NCBI GenBank assembly: GCA_024235755.1
Contig: JACKLV010000007.1
Span: 77,306-141,305 of the forward strand
Length of the DNA: 64,000 nucleotides
Source of the DNA: Burkholderiales bacterium
GTDB lineage: Bacteria; Pseudomonadota; Gammaproteobacteria; Burkholderiales; Nitrosomonadaceae
Reading direction: 5' to 3'
The translations under genes were made by a program, and so were the position numbers. Below, piece by piece: positions 37,658 to 47,480 of this stretch. Within the stretch, counting starts at the first letter, position 1. Every line of letters begins with the position of its first letter. Below the pieces are notes generated by a model. That model saw only the letters and a list, made by a program, of their open reading frames with translations. It had not been told where the DNA came from and searched no databases.

Positions 37658-38824
37658 CTACAGGCAATGCTCAGCGATAAGTTTAGCCAAAATATCTACA
37701 CAGGGCTGAATGCTTGACAGTTCGAGATATTCATCGGGTTGATGCGCCTGGGCAATATTGCCTGGACCGAGGATAACCGTATCAATGCCAAGCTTTGTCA
37801 GATAAGGGCCTTCGGTACAAAATGCGACAGCATGTGCAGCTGCATGACTATACAGTTCGCAGCTTTTGACGATGCGAGAGTCTTTAGCCGTCAGCATGGG
37901 GGGCGTTCCCTGCTTTAGTGGAAAAAATTCCCAATCTATTTCCGTGCCTGCGAGCAACGTTTTTAAACGCGTATGCAGTTCGTCATGCAAAGATTGAACA
38001 TCCATGCCCGGCAACAGGCGAATATCGAAGTGTACTTCACACTGATCGCAGATACGGTTGGGGTTATCGCCACCTTGGATATGGCCGAGATTCAGCGTGG
38101 GCACCGGCACGGCAAAGCGGTTATCTTGATAGCGGCGCTGCAAATCATCCCGCCAGCATATTAATTCTCCCAGCACCTGATGCATGAATTCCATCGCATT
38201 CAAACCCAGTGCCGGATTGCTGGAATGTCCGCCCCGTCCGATCAGCCGTATGCCGTTCATGATCATGCCTTTATGAGCATTGACAGGCTTGAGTCCGGTC
38301 GGCTCACCGATGACTGCAGAGCGCACCGGCAGACTCGTTTCCTGTATCAGCATAGCGGCACCCTCCATTGAGCTTTCTTCATCGGCTGTCGCCAATACAA
38401 CCAGCGGTTGTTTGAATCGGGATGCATCAAATCGTTTAAATGCCTCGATGATCAGTGCGAAGAAACTCTTCATGTCGGTCGTGCCAAGTCCGTACAAACG
38501 ATTTTCCTGTTCAGTTAACCGAAAAGGATGAAATCGCCAGAATTTCTCTTCGCACGGTACCGTATCGGTATGCCCCGCCAACATTATTCCTTGGTTTTTT
38601 CCATGCTCCTGCGCAGGCCCAATGGTCGCAATCAGATTCGCTTTATGCGGTTGTCGAGGCAACGGCATGACCTGCACCGTAAAGCCGAGCGCCTCGTACC
38701 AACAGGCCAATAAATCGATTACCGCGCGATTGCTGGTGTCGAATGACGGATTAACACTGCTCATCGAAGGTATGGCAATAAGCTGATGCAGCATGCTCAT
38801 GAGGTTGGGTGTGCTTTTTTTCAT
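37658..38824 (-). CDS. argE: Acetylornithine deacetylase
   Basis: 388 residues. M20 metallopeptidase features: LAGHTDTVP (His85, Asp87), GTTDMKS (Asp117) and ADEESSMEGA (catalytic Glu149, Glu150). HKGMIMNGIRLIGRGGHSSNP marks the dimerisation domain. It removes acetate from N-acetylornithine in arginine synthesis. Members also act on other N-acyl amino acids, so placement beside abgT leaves a p-aminobenzoyl-glutamate hydrolase role possible. Confidence 0.9.
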   Translation of the reverse strand: MKKSTPNLMSMLHQLIAIPSMSSVNPSFDTSNRAVIDLLACWYEALGFTVQVMPLPRQPHKANLIATIGPAQEHGKNQGIMLAGHTDTVPCEEKFWRFHPFRLTEQENRLYGLGTTDMKSFFALIIEAFKRFDASRFKQPLVVLATADEESSMEGAAMLIQETSLPVRSAVIGEPTGLKPVNAHKGMIMNGIRLIGRGGHSSNPALGLNAMEFMHQVLGELICWRDDLQRRYQDNRFAVPVPTLNLGHIQGGDNPNRICDQCEVHFDIRLLPGMDVQSLHDELHTRLKTLLAGTEIDWEFFPLKQGTPPMLTAKDSRIVKSCELYSHAAAHAVAFCTEGPYLTKLGIDTVILGPGNIAQAHQPDEYLELSSIQPCVDILAKLIAEHCL

Positions 38825-38929
38825 GATTGTTGTCTGTACTCAAGACTATCCGAAAGCAGCAGCTTCGAAAAAAACAAGGTCGCGATCTTCCTGCAGCGCA
38901 CCTTCTGCAATGAAATCTTAAAATAGCGA

Positions 38930-39523
38930 CTAAGGGTTGACCGCCAAGGATTCCAGATATTCGACCTTAACTTTCCCGAGTCCTTGTTTATCCAGCCCTA
39001 TTTTTTTTGCGGCACCATGAGACAGATCAATTAATCGGTTTTTCTTAAATGGGCCGCGATCATTGACCACGACATCCACCGAACGCCCATTACGCAAATT
39101 GGTTACCCGCACTTTGGTCGGTAACGGTAAGGTTTTATGCGCGGCTGTTAATCCATGCGGATTAAAGCGCGTACCCATAGCGGTCCGGTTACCGGATTCC
39201 GAACCATACCAAGAGGCGATTCCATGTTCACTGTAACCCGTTGCGGACCGCATTGGATGATACGTTTTGCCTCTCACTGTGTAAGACCTGTTATACGGCG
39301 CGTTTGATGGCTGTGGCGGCTGCACTTTAACCGCCGTTCTCGGTACAGGCGGTTTTATTGGTGACGTGCAACCTGTAAAAAGAAAAGCGATTATAGCCAA
39401 AAAGATAACTAAATTAATAGGTTGACTATTTTTCCCTTTTAATTGCCATACCAGTGGCGGAATAACCCGCTTTTGAATTGTGTTCATCATTTTTGAATCA
39501 TACTCGTTGTACATAAAGTTCAT
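38930..39523 (-). CDS. rlpA: Septal ring lytic transglycosylase RlpA-type lipoprotein
   Basis: About 197 residues from ATG 39523. The true start is uncertain: Mets at 39490 and 39487, or a longer reading from 39559, are also possible, and none has a strong ribosome site. A hydrophobic segment ends LFTGC (lipobox). The double-psi beta-barrel is clear: GIASWYGSESGNRTAMGTRF, LTAAHKTLPLPTKVRV and VVVNDRGPF with its catalytic Asp. RlpA cleaves naked glycan strands during division. The SPOR domain of long RlpA proteins is absent. Confidence 0.9.
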   Translation of the reverse strand: MNFMYNEYDSKMMNTIQKRVIPPLVWQLKGKNSQPINLVIFLAIIAFLFTGCTSPIKPPVPRTAVKVQPPQPSNAPYNRSYTVRGKTYHPMRSATGYSEHGIASWYGSESGNRTAMGTRFNPHGLTAAHKTLPLPTKVRVTNLRNGRSVDVVVNDRGPFKKNRLIDLSHGAAKKIGLDKQGLGKVKVEYLESLAVNP

Positions 39524-39662
39524 TAACCGTTTTCCGCTCCAGAGAATGTGTGTACACATGAAGTCGCGGCTATACTATACTGAATAACTTTTATTCAGGT
39601 CGTGTCTATAGGTACTTTTACTACAAGTTTTACTCGAAGATCAAGTAGATTCAGGAATGAAT

Positions 39663-40259
39663 TTAAGCACTCAAGGTAAGATAATAATGATGAAGGCGGA
39701 TAATCTGTGTTTTTAAATAACCAACATCCTCATTATTAACGACAATGTCGTCTGCTTTTTTCAGGCGGCACTGACGGTCAACTTGCGCCGCCATGATAGT
39801 TTTAACATCCGCAGCACTTAACTGGCTGCGCGCCATGGTTCGAACCAACTGTAACTGCTCATCGCAGTCGATGACAAGAATACGTTGAATCAAATGATCA
39901 TAATCGCCTGTTTCTAATAACAACGGGACAATCACAATCACATAGGACAAACGGGATTGCTGGATACGATGAGTTACTTCAGCGAGAATAAGCGGATGCA
40001 ACAGTTTCTCGAGTTTTTGCTTGCTAACGTTATCAGAAAAAACCAGCTTACGCATTTTTTCCCGATCAAGCGCACCGCTACGGGTAATAAAGGCTTCACC
40101 AAACAGGTTGCGAATTGCCGGTATGGCTGCACCGCAGGTTTGTGTCAATTGATGAGCGATATCATCGGTATCGATGACATCAATACCCAATTCCGTGAAA
40201 ATATTACCAGCCGTGCTCTTACCGCAGCCAATACCACCTGTCAAACCAACGACAAACAT
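39663..40259 (-). CDS. coaE: Dephospho-CoA kinase
   Basis: 198 residues. The P-loop GLTGGIGCGKST is at about 6-17; later the Asp pair IDTDDIAHQL and RILVIDCDEQLQL, and the lid arginines near LSAADVKTIMAAQVDR, are present. It phosphorylates dephospho-CoA to CoA. It starts six bases after the stop of pilD and is normally co-transcribed with it in betaproteobacteria. Confidence 0.96.
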   Translation of the reverse strand: MFVVGLTGGIGCGKSTAGNIFTELGIDVIDTDDIAHQLTQTCGAAIPAIRNLFGEAFITRSGALDREKMRKLVFSDNVSKQKLEKLLHPLILAEVTHRIQQSRLSYVIVIVPLLLETGDYDHLIQRILVIDCDEQLQLVRTMARSQLSAADVKTIMAAQVDRQCRLKKADDIVVNNEDVGYLKTQIIRLHHYYLTLSA

Positions 40260-40265
40260 GACAGA

Positions 40266-41120
40266 TCAGAATAATCCGAAGTAAGCATGGTTGATTTCCT
40301 GCCCCCAGAATAAAGCTATAAGCGCACCGCCTGCCAGATATGGCCCAAAAGGTATCATAATGTCTTTGTGAAGCTTAGCAGCGATGATAAGACCAACACC
40401 GACAACCGCACCAACCAGCGATGAAAGCAGAATAACCAGCGGCAGAATGCTCCAGCCTAGCCAGGCGCCGATAGCCGCTAGCAGCTTGAAGTCGCCGTAT
40501 CCCATACCTTCTTTGCCAGTGATCAATTTAAAAATCCAGTAAACCGCCCAAAGAGACAAATACCCCGCAACTGCACCGATAACAGCAGATTGCAAATTCG
40601 TAAAGCCGGTCTGCATATTGACAAGTATGCCAAGCCACATCAGCGGTAAAGTAATATCATCCGGCAGCAAGTGCGTATCGATATCTATCGCCGCCAATGC
40701 AATCAGCGCCCATACAAATACCAGCGCAGCGGCTGTCAACCAGTCCCAACCAAAATGCCAGGCCACAAAACCGCTGGCTATACCGGTCACGACTTCAATA
40801 ATTGGATAACGCACAGATATCGGAGAACGACACTCCAAACAGCGCCCCCGCAAAAGAAGATAACTTAGCACAGGAATATTTTCCCAGAACGCAATCTTGT
40901 GCCCACAGTGCGGACAAACTGACCTGGGCGCTGCAAGATTGAAAACCGGCATTGCTTCGACCGGCTCGCCCCGTAACTCTGCGCATTGCCGTTGCCAGCT
41001 TCGCTCCATCATCTTGGGCATGCGGTAAATAACCACATTAAGAAAACTGCCGATCATCAGACCGAAAATGGCAGTCAGCGTAATGAAAAATGTTGCGGAT
41101 TCCTGTAACTGTGTGATCAT
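40266..41120 (-). CDS. pilD: Type IV prepilin peptidase/methylase
   Basis: 284 residues with about eight membrane helices. A zinc ribbon in the first cytoplasmic loop has Cys69, Cys72, Cys94 and Cys97 (CPHC and CLEC). The catalytic aspartates of TFPP peptidases are in DIDTHLLPDD and GYGDFKLLAAIGAWLG. It cleaves and N-methylates prepilin-type signals for pili and type II secretion. It lies downstream of pilC with a hairpin between them. Confidence 0.96.
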   Translation of the reverse strand: MITQLQESATFFITLTAIFGLMIGSFLNVVIYRMPKMMERSWQRQCAELRGEPVEAMPVFNLAAPRSVCPHCGHKIAFWENIPVLSYLLLRGRCLECRSPISVRYPIIEVVTGIASGFVAWHFGWDWLTAAALVFVWALIALAAIDIDTHLLPDDITLPLMWLGILVNMQTGFTNLQSAVIGAVAGYLSLWAVYWIFKLITGKEGMGYGDFKLLAAIGAWLGWSILPLVILLSSLVGAVVGVGLIIAAKLHKDIMIPFGPYLAGGALIALFWGQEINHAYFGLF

Positions 41121-41173
41121 GGGTATCAGAATTAAATGTTTGGCAGCTTAGGAAAATGATTGTAACCCGGATA

Positions 41174-41212
41174 TTGCCCGGTGACTGGATTCTAACGCCA
41201 GTCACCGGGCAA
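41174..41212. repeat. Perfect 15-bp hairpin between pilC and pilD
   Basis: TTGCCCGGTGACTGG (41174-41188) pairs with CCAGTCACCGGGCAA (41198-41212) over a nine-base loop. On the plus strand a short A/T run follows; on the minus strand, the direction of both genes, no T run follows. It is therefore not a standard intrinsic terminator for pilC, but could pause or protect the transcript end (inference). Confidence 0.7.
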
Positions 41213-41244
41213 GAAAAATTTTTATGATTGCATATTTGCGGTGT

Positions 41245-42471
41245 CTAACCAACTGCCATACCCATTTTAAAGATCGGCAAGTACATCGCTACCACCATAC
41301 CGCCAATCAAAGTGCCCAGCACCACCATAATCATGGGTTCCATCAGGCTGGATAACGCTTCTACGGCATCATCCACTTCTGCCTCAAAAAAATCGGCTAC
41401 TTTACTGAGCATGGAATCTAGAGAGCCCGCTTCCTCGCCGATGGCAACCATTTGCAGCACCATATGCGGAAACAATTCAGTACCGGTCATGGATGACGTC
41501 AAAGAGTTTCCTATACTCACTTCAACCTGAATCTTTTTAGTCGCTTCGTAGTAAACATAGTTGCCTGCCGCACCTGCAACCGAATCGAGCGACTCGACAA
41601 GCGGCACTCCGGCAGCAAACATGGTTGACAATGTCCGTGACCAGCGTGCAATCGTTGCTTTGCGAATGACATCACCGAAAATGGGCAATCTGAGCATCAA
41701 GCGATCGATAACCCGCTGCATGGCAGGCGAACGTTTCCAAGTATAAAAAAAAGCGTAAATACTGCCCCCGAGCGATCCGAATATAGCCCACCAGTATTCC
41801 ACAAAAAAATCTGAGAGCGTCATGACAAACAGCGTTGGCCCAGGTAAATCCGCTCCGAAATTATCGAATAAATCTTTGAATGACGGAATCACAAAAATCA
41901 TCATGATCGCAGTGATGATAAATGCCACGACAATGATCGATATAGGATAAAACAGTGCAGACTTGATTTTCCCTTTAATAGCCTGAATTTTTTCTTTGTA
42001 AGTAGCCAAACGGTCCAGCAACGTATCGAGAATACCGGCGGCCTCACCCGCCCCCACAAGATTGCAAAACAGATTATCAAAATACAGCGGATATTTACGA
42101 AACGCATCGGCCAAATTGTTGCCGGTTTCCACATCGGTTTTAATATCCAGCAGCAGTTTTCTCATTGCAGGATTGTTATGTCCCTTGCCAACGATATCGA
42201 AAGCCTGCAGCAATGGCACGCCGGATTTCATCATAGTCGCAAGCTGCCGGGTAAACAAAGTGATATCTTTGTCCGTTATTCTTCCTCCCGACTGATTAAC
42301 TTTCTTGATTTTTGTAACTTTGATCCCTTGGCGACGCAACGCCGATGTAACGACGACAGAACCGGCCGCGCGCATTTCACCTTTGATCTGTTTACCAGTT
42401 TTGTCCTTACCTTCCCAAGAAAAATTGATTTCTTTAACTTTTTTATCTGTACGTGCTGTGACAGCGCCCAT
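41245..42471 (-). CDS. pilC: Type IV pilus assembly membrane protein PilC
   Basis: 408 residues from ATG 42471, with GGAG six bases upstream; a longer frame from 42594 has no ribosome site. Two T2SSF domains are seen, with FTRQLATMMKSGVPLLQA and WSRTLSTMFAAGVPLVES as their matching starts and three membrane helices. PilC is the inner-membrane platform under the pilus ATPase. The usual pilB partner is not adjacent. Confidence 0.95.
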   Translation of the reverse strand: MGAVTARTDKKVKEINFSWEGKDKTGKQIKGEMRAAGSVVVTSALRRQGIKVTKIKKVNQSGGRITDKDITLFTRQLATMMKSGVPLLQAFDIVGKGHNNPAMRKLLLDIKTDVETGNNLADAFRKYPLYFDNLFCNLVGAGEAAGILDTLLDRLATYKEKIQAIKGKIKSALFYPISIIVVAFIITAIMMIFVIPSFKDLFDNFGADLPGPTLFVMTLSDFFVEYWWAIFGSLGGSIYAFFYTWKRSPAMQRVIDRLMLRLPIFGDVIRKATIARWSRTLSTMFAAGVPLVESLDSVAGAAGNYVYYEATKKIQVEVSIGNSLTSSMTGTELFPHMVLQMVAIGEEAGSLDSMLSKVADFFEAEVDDAVEALSSLMEPMIMVVLGTLIGGMVVAMYLPIFKMGMAVG

Positions 42472-42665
42472 AATTACTCCTTGATTTTGGGGGTTCAATC
42501 TAATCAGATGCGGATAACTGATTATTTTCGTTGTAATTGATGGCAATATATACGGCACGACACCCTGATAACTTAGGCATAAGCAGCATGCCATACGGCT
42601 TGATTACAGAAAGTGAGCGCCCACTTGCTTGGTGGTACGACGTGAACAAAAAAGACTTGGAAGTG

Positions 42666-44069
42666 TTACTGCTGTGCAGCCGCTTCATTGCGCAAAATGG
42701 CTGCGATCAATTTGGATTCTATTTCCAGAAACTGCTTATTGTTATTGCGGGATGTTGAAGATTCATGCCAAGCTGGATTCTGGCGCAGCGTACCGATCAA
42801 GCCGGACCAGCCATCCGGTAGCTGGGTCTTTTCCGGCGTATCGACTTTCATCGTATCATGTGCAGCATGGCCACGATGCATCAGTTTCTCCAACAACTTC
42901 TTTTGACGCAAATAGAGCACCTGAAGCGTGTTCTCATCAACGCACAACCATTGCGTGCCGCGTACGGATGCTTTGATTTCATCACCGTAGCGTTTGAAAG
43001 TAGACCATCCGGCACCCGCCAGAGCGCCCAGCGCGCTGGCAGCACCTAGACTTAACCCCCCTACCATTAAGTCAATCCCTGCACCGGCAGCTGCACCCTT
43101 TGCCGCAGCGCTGCCAACATCCAGTCCGTACGCTTTCAAAATACCCGGCGCAAAAATATCCAGTTGCCACTGGCCATTACTGACCGGAATCTTCTGAATT
43201 GCGATGTCCTTCTCCGAAAAATTGAAAATCGTCAACAAATCCTTAAGGCAACTTTGTTCGACGCTACGAACATAGTCATGCAAGCGGTCTTCATTCAGCG
43301 ATTCAGCAACATGAACTTGTTTGGCGTTTTTGCTTTCGCGATAACAGGCTACGCTGACAATCAGCTCTGCAATACGTTTCGCTCCAGACAGACAAAGCTG
43401 ATTCCAGACTTTGGCACGATAATCGATCAACTTCTGCAAGGGATCGTAATACGCTTCGACCAGTGTCTGAATTTTCTGATACAAACGTTTCTCTGCTTCA
43501 AACGTAAACGCGACCGTATCAAATTCAAGTGTTGCATGGATGTTGTAAGCGGCCAGCTGTTCGCGCCAGTGATCCAATTCCTGTTTATGCCCGGCGATAA
43601 AATTAAAAACCGGAATAATTGGTTTTGATGATCGCGTAAGAATTTCCAATTCAATACGATACTTTTCCAGAAAAGGTTCACGCACATCGATAACATAGAG
43701 CAGGATATCACTGCGCAAAACCTGGCGAACGACTTTTGCCTCCTGTTCCAACGGATCATGCATGGAAACATTTGCAACGAATTCTTCGAGAATTTTCACA
43801 GGCGAGACTGATCTCGATTTTTCGCCCATTTTTTTTAAATGCGCGTATAGCGCATGCGTATCCTCGAGTCCGGGCGTGTCATGCAGATTCAAGACAGGGA
43901 AATCACCCGCGCTAATCGTGGCTTGTTCCACATGGCGCGTAGTGCCGGCTGCATCCTCTATTTCACCAAACTCGGCACTGCGCAACATAGTGCGAATTAA
44001 CGATGTTTTACCTGTATTGGTGTGCCCGACGACAGCGATATTCAACAGGCGTAGTGAAGTTTTTTCCAT
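42666..44069 (-). CDS. GTPase with DUF3482 domain
   Basis: 467 residues. The N-terminal GTPase has the P-loop GHTNTGKTS (15-23), a G2 Thr in AGTTRHV and G3 in HDTPGLED. The expected NKxD specificity motif is not visible; FNFIAGHK occupies that place. The rest (about 200-460) is the DUF3482 region with a Gly/Ala-rich amphipathic segment (about 315-355). It follows the DUF2868 gene by six bases. The two occur together in many proteobacteria, and their function is unknown. Confidence 0.88.
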   Translation of the reverse strand: MEKTSLRLLNIAVVGHTNTGKTSLIRTMLRSAEFGEIEDAAGTTRHVEQATISAGDFPVLNLHDTPGLEDTHALYAHLKKMGEKSRSVSPVKILEEFVANVSMHDPLEQEAKVVRQVLRSDILLYVIDVREPFLEKYRIELEILTRSSKPIIPVFNFIAGHKQELDHWREQLAAYNIHATLEFDTVAFTFEAEKRLYQKIQTLVEAYYDPLQKLIDYRAKVWNQLCLSGAKRIAELIVSVACYRESKNAKQVHVAESLNEDRLHDYVRSVEQSCLKDLLTIFNFSEKDIAIQKIPVSNGQWQLDIFAPGILKAYGLDVGSAAAKGAAAGAGIDLMVGGLSLGAASALGALAGAGWSTFKRYGDEIKASVRGTQWLCVDENTLQVLYLRQKKLLEKLMHRGHAAHDTMKVDTPEKTQLPDGWSGLIGTLRQNPAWHESSTSRNNNKQFLEIESKLIAAILRNEAAAQQ

Positions 44070-44075
44070 GATCGT

Positions 44076-45461
44076 TTATTGGGTAATTACCTGTTCGGCG
44101 GGGATCTTGCATGCCTGAGCCAAACGGAACCAGGCCTGTTCCCGGCTGCCGGCAACGGATACGGCAGGATTTTTATTCAACAGCACCAACCAGGAATTGC
44201 ATTTGGTTGCCGCAAGCAAATCCATGACAATACGTTGAACGCCCCGGTCTGGCAAACGGTAAGCGGCGACACCGATCAACAAAGATCCATTCAACGATTT
44301 AACCAACTGGACCGCATCTTCATGTGACTGCTGGTCGATAATATTCAGGCGACAGGTTACCGAATCAGGCCAGATAATCTTATCGTCGAGTTCAATGCCC
44401 ACTGCATGCGCACCATCCGGTATCGCATTGTTAGCCGGTGCATAGATCACCTCTGCTTGCTTTTTGTTCGCCAGCGGATCCGCATCAATAATTTTAGGAC
44501 TGTCCTTGCGCGCCATCAAACGCTGGCGCAAATCAATGTAATAGGGCAAATACAAATCTAGCCTGAACCGGCGTTCTGACCACTTCAGCATGAATACTGA
44601 AAAAGCAAGCAACAATAACCGCGGCAACAAACCGTAAATTAATAACACGCCGATCAGAAACTGCGCCCAGGCGCTGCGTGTTTCCGCATCCTGTTTTATG
44701 ACTCCCATTCTGCTTGCAGCAATCTGCCGACTGTCCGGGATTTCAAGACCAATCAGCGTCAAAGGCTTACCCAGTGACTCCGTCAGTCTGGGCAGGCTGT
44801 GTTCGGGCAACAACGTGGTTCCCCAGATAAAATTATATTGTTTGGCCAGCATCAGCAAAACCAGCAACAAAAGACCCGCGGCCAGATAAGTCAACCAGAA
44901 TTGATGCGTAAGGACACTGATACGCCACTTACCGACAGCGCCGGTCAGGCAGCTTTCCCACCAGGCAAGCCTTGCCAGCGATTCAGCCGTGTCCTTTTCT
45001 TTTTTACGAAACGGCCACCACCCTGCCAGCTGGGCGGCTACACCACTGCTCAGGCCCTGTACATTCAATGTAATGCCGGTCAACCACAATATCAGCGACA
45101 ACACATGAAAACCCAGCAACACCGAGAGCAGCCAATAGATATTCAATGTATGCAAGGCACTGACGGCATTGCCTGCGGCAAGACAGCCCAGAATGGCGGC
45201 TACAATCAAACAAACCTGACTTGCGCGCTTGAACTGTCGACCGGGTTTTTCGATAGCTTCTTCCAGCCTGTTATCCCGAATCAGCGTATGTGCACGTGTA
45301 TTCAACCGCTGCGTAAAATCGGTATATTTGAAATCCGCCATTGCCTGGCTTTCCGAATCCGCCACACCGGCATAAGACAGTTCTTCAGATTTTACTGATT
45401 CGATGACACGCACTTGTTCAACGCGCACCTGTTCAGCGAATGAATTTTTTTTGACTGGCAT
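44076..45461 (-). CDS. DUF2868 domain membrane protein
   Basis: 461 residues with about four membrane helices (near 88-130, 170-215 and 270-290) and large cytoplasmic regions. RLARLAWWESCLTGAVGKWRISVLTHQFWLTYLAAG, shown here as LARLAWWESCLTG and LTHQFWLTYLAAG, is characteristic of DUF2868. The C-terminal part carries ANNAIPDGAHAVGIELDDK and a Rossmann-like segment. It is paired with the DUF3482 GTPase downstream, so the two probably act together at the membrane. Confidence 0.87.
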   Translation of the reverse strand: MPVKKNSFAEQVRVEQVRVIESVKSEELSYAGVADSESQAMADFKYTDFTQRLNTRAHTLIRDNRLEEAIEKPGRQFKRASQVCLIVAAILGCLAAGNAVSALHTLNIYWLLSVLLGFHVLSLILWLTGITLNVQGLSSGVAAQLAGWWPFRKKEKDTAESLARLAWWESCLTGAVGKWRISVLTHQFWLTYLAAGLLLLVLLMLAKQYNFIWGTTLLPEHSLPRLTESLGKPLTLIGLEIPDSRQIAASRMGVIKQDAETRSAWAQFLIGVLLIYGLLPRLLLLAFSVFMLKWSERRFRLDLYLPYYIDLRQRLMARKDSPKIIDADPLANKKQAEVIYAPANNAIPDGAHAVGIELDDKIIWPDSVTCRLNIIDQQSHEDAVQLVKSLNGSLLIGVAAYRLPDRGVQRIVMDLLAATKCNSWLVLLNKNPAVSVAGSREQAWFRLAQACKIPAEQVITQ

Positions 45462-45656
45462 TGAATAACAAAAGTAACAACAAATAAAAAAACCGCTTAT
45501 GGTTATTGATCAAGAATAAATCATAGCGATCAAACGGCTGACAAAAATCAGCAAATCGACACAAAATTGACATGCAATGTCAGGAGAAAATATGATGATG
45601 GTATCGTTTACACATATGGATTAATTTTTTTTGACTCATCGTTAGCAGGACACTTC

Positions 45657-46358
45657 ATGAAGCCAGTTGCAATTTTCAGATATCTGCCCATAGAAGGGCC
45701 CGGCTATTTTGCCACATTTCTCGACAACAATCATATTCCGTGGAAATTGATCAAAATCGATACGGGCGACGAACCACCGGTTGACGTTGAACCGTACGGC
45801 GGACTGGTTTTTATGGGCGGTCCGATGAGCGTCAATGATGATTTGCCGTGGATTGAACCCACGCTGGACCTGATCCGGCAGGCGATAGCGCGTGAAATAC
45901 CTGTTCTGGGACATTGTCTAGGCGGTCAGTTAATGGCCAAAGCACTCGGCGGCGTAATCACGCAAAATGCATGCAAGGAAATGGGCTGGGGGGCGGTACA
46001 AGTGACGCAAAACCCGGTGGCGCACGCATGGTTTAATGATATTTCGGAATTTGAAACTTTCCATTGGCATGGCGAAACTTTCAGTCTACCGGAAAGTGCC
46101 ACTGGTATTCTGTCCAGTCCGCATTGCAAAAATCAGGCATTCGCGATCGGTATACACCTGGGCATGCAATGTCATGTTGAAATGACGGAGCGCATGGTGA
46201 AAGACTGGAGCGATGTCAATTACCAGGAAATCATTCAAATGAATGAGCCGACTGTCCAGTCACCCGCCGAGATGGAAAAAAATCTGTCTGATCGCGTGGA
46301 AAAACTCAATCATGTTGCCGACCGCCTGTATGCAAAATGGATCACTGCCTTGAAATAA
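45657..46358 (+). CDS. Class I glutamine amidotransferase-like protein
   Basis: 233 residues from ATG 45657, with AGGA seven bases upstream. The class I amidotransferase fold has the nucleophile Cys87 in GHCLGGQ. Further motifs are GGLVFMGGPMSVND, FHWHGETFSLP and MQCHVEMTE with the His-x-Glu pair. Stand-alone proteins of this type act as gamma-glutamyl or GMP-synthase-like amidohydrolases; the acceptor is unknown. It is divergent from the DUF2868 gene. Confidence 0.9.
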   Translation: MKPVAIFRYLPIEGPGYFATFLDNNHIPWKLIKIDTGDEPPVDVEPYGGLVFMGGPMSVNDDLPWIEPTLDLIRQAIAREIPVLGHCLGGQLMAKALGGVITQNACKEMGWGAVQVTQNPVAHAWFNDISEFETFHWHGETFSLPESATGILSSPHCKNQAFAIGIHLGMQCHVEMTERMVKDWSDVNYQEIIQMNEPTVQSPAEMEKNLSDRVEKLNHVADRLYAKWITALK

Positions 46359-46395
46359 CACTCGCACAGTGACAGCCCACAGTGACAACTAATCA

Positions 46396-47412
46396 TCAAT
46401 CCAGATCCCGTCCCATCAGCAACGACATGAATTTCTTCCGTGTTTCGCCGGAAGCATCGCGATACAGCGTATATTTGGCATGCTGTTCCGGCTGCGCCGC
46501 ATCGATTTCAATACCCCAAAGCGGCGCCAGCGTCATGGGCAAATTGGAATAACGCACGTCAATCAACACCTCGGACTGTCCGGGTTGTTCATTCCAAAGC
46601 GCCACCAGGCCATCGGAAAAATGTGTAAAACGCTCGATATCGTCAGCCAGAACAGATGAAACCGGCAGATCGCGCAAATCGCGTGAAACGTCAAACAATT
46701 CAATTGAGCTTCCCGGATAAACGCGGACACCTGAAAACAAACCGACCCGCACGGCATCGACATGCAGTCTTCCCTCAGACTGGTAGATCGAACGCCAAAG
46801 CACCAAATTAGCCAGCGTCGGTTTGACCAGCAGCCGTTCAATGGTATGTCCTCGTTCAGCCGCCAGGGTTTCGGCAACATTCTCTGCACGTTGCAGTTGC
46901 ATCCAGCCAAACGACAGATAAACCGCCGCCAGCAACAACCCGGCACGCGCCGCGGTCACGGTGTATTTCTTGCACGCAATTACAACTGCAATCAGTAGAA
47001 TTAACGTAAATACCGGATCGATAACCGAAATGATGTTGAACGCCACGCGCGCATCACTGAGCGGCCACAACAGATGCGTGCCATAACTGGTAAACGCGTC
47101 CAGGACACCGCTCAGGCAATACCCCAGAAACGCAAACAGATAAAGACGCACAAACGGCAAACGCTTGCGCAAAAACGGCCACAGCAGCATGGCCGCAATC
47201 AAAGCGCCAATCGGTACAAAAAAAAGGGAATGCGTAAAATGCCGGTGAAACTCGATATTGAGCAGCGGATCGTTCTCTGAACGGATCAGAATATCCGCAT
47301 CTGCGATCAATCCGGCAAAAAAACCGACACCGGCGGCAATCCGCGCTTCGCCGTGCTTAGCACCCGACTGCGCCATGCCCGCGCCAAGTAAACCCTGTGT
47401 TAATAAATCCAT
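46396..47412 (-). CDS. YdjM-type membrane-bound metal-dependent hydrolase
   Basis: 338 residues. The N-terminal half has four or five membrane helices with MDLLTQGLLG, GFFAGLIADADIL and FHRHFTHSLFF, the conserved His/Asp pattern of the YdjM/LexA-regulated membrane hydrolase family. The C-terminal half is soluble. Family members are predicted phosphoesterases at the inner membrane; the substrate is unknown. Converges on the amidotransferase gene, with a short duplicated CACAGTGACA between them. Confidence 0.83.
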   Translation of the reverse strand: MDLLTQGLLGAGMAQSGAKHGEARIAAGVGFFAGLIADADILIRSENDPLLNIEFHRHFTHSLFFVPIGALIAAMLLWPFLRKRLPFVRLYLFAFLGYCLSGVLDAFTSYGTHLLWPLSDARVAFNIISVIDPVFTLILLIAVVIACKKYTVTAARAGLLLAAVYLSFGWMQLQRAENVAETLAAERGHTIERLLVKPTLANLVLWRSIYQSEGRLHVDAVRVGLFSGVRVYPGSSIELFDVSRDLRDLPVSSVLADDIERFTHFSDGLVALWNEQPGQSEVLIDVRYSNLPMTLAPLWGIEIDAAQPEQHAKYTLYRDASGETRKKFMSLLMGRDLD

Positions 47413-47480
47413 CGTTTGTGAAAAATCCGGTATGCCACAAAAATCAAAATTCCGGCAATATGCTCAGACCATTATCTTTA

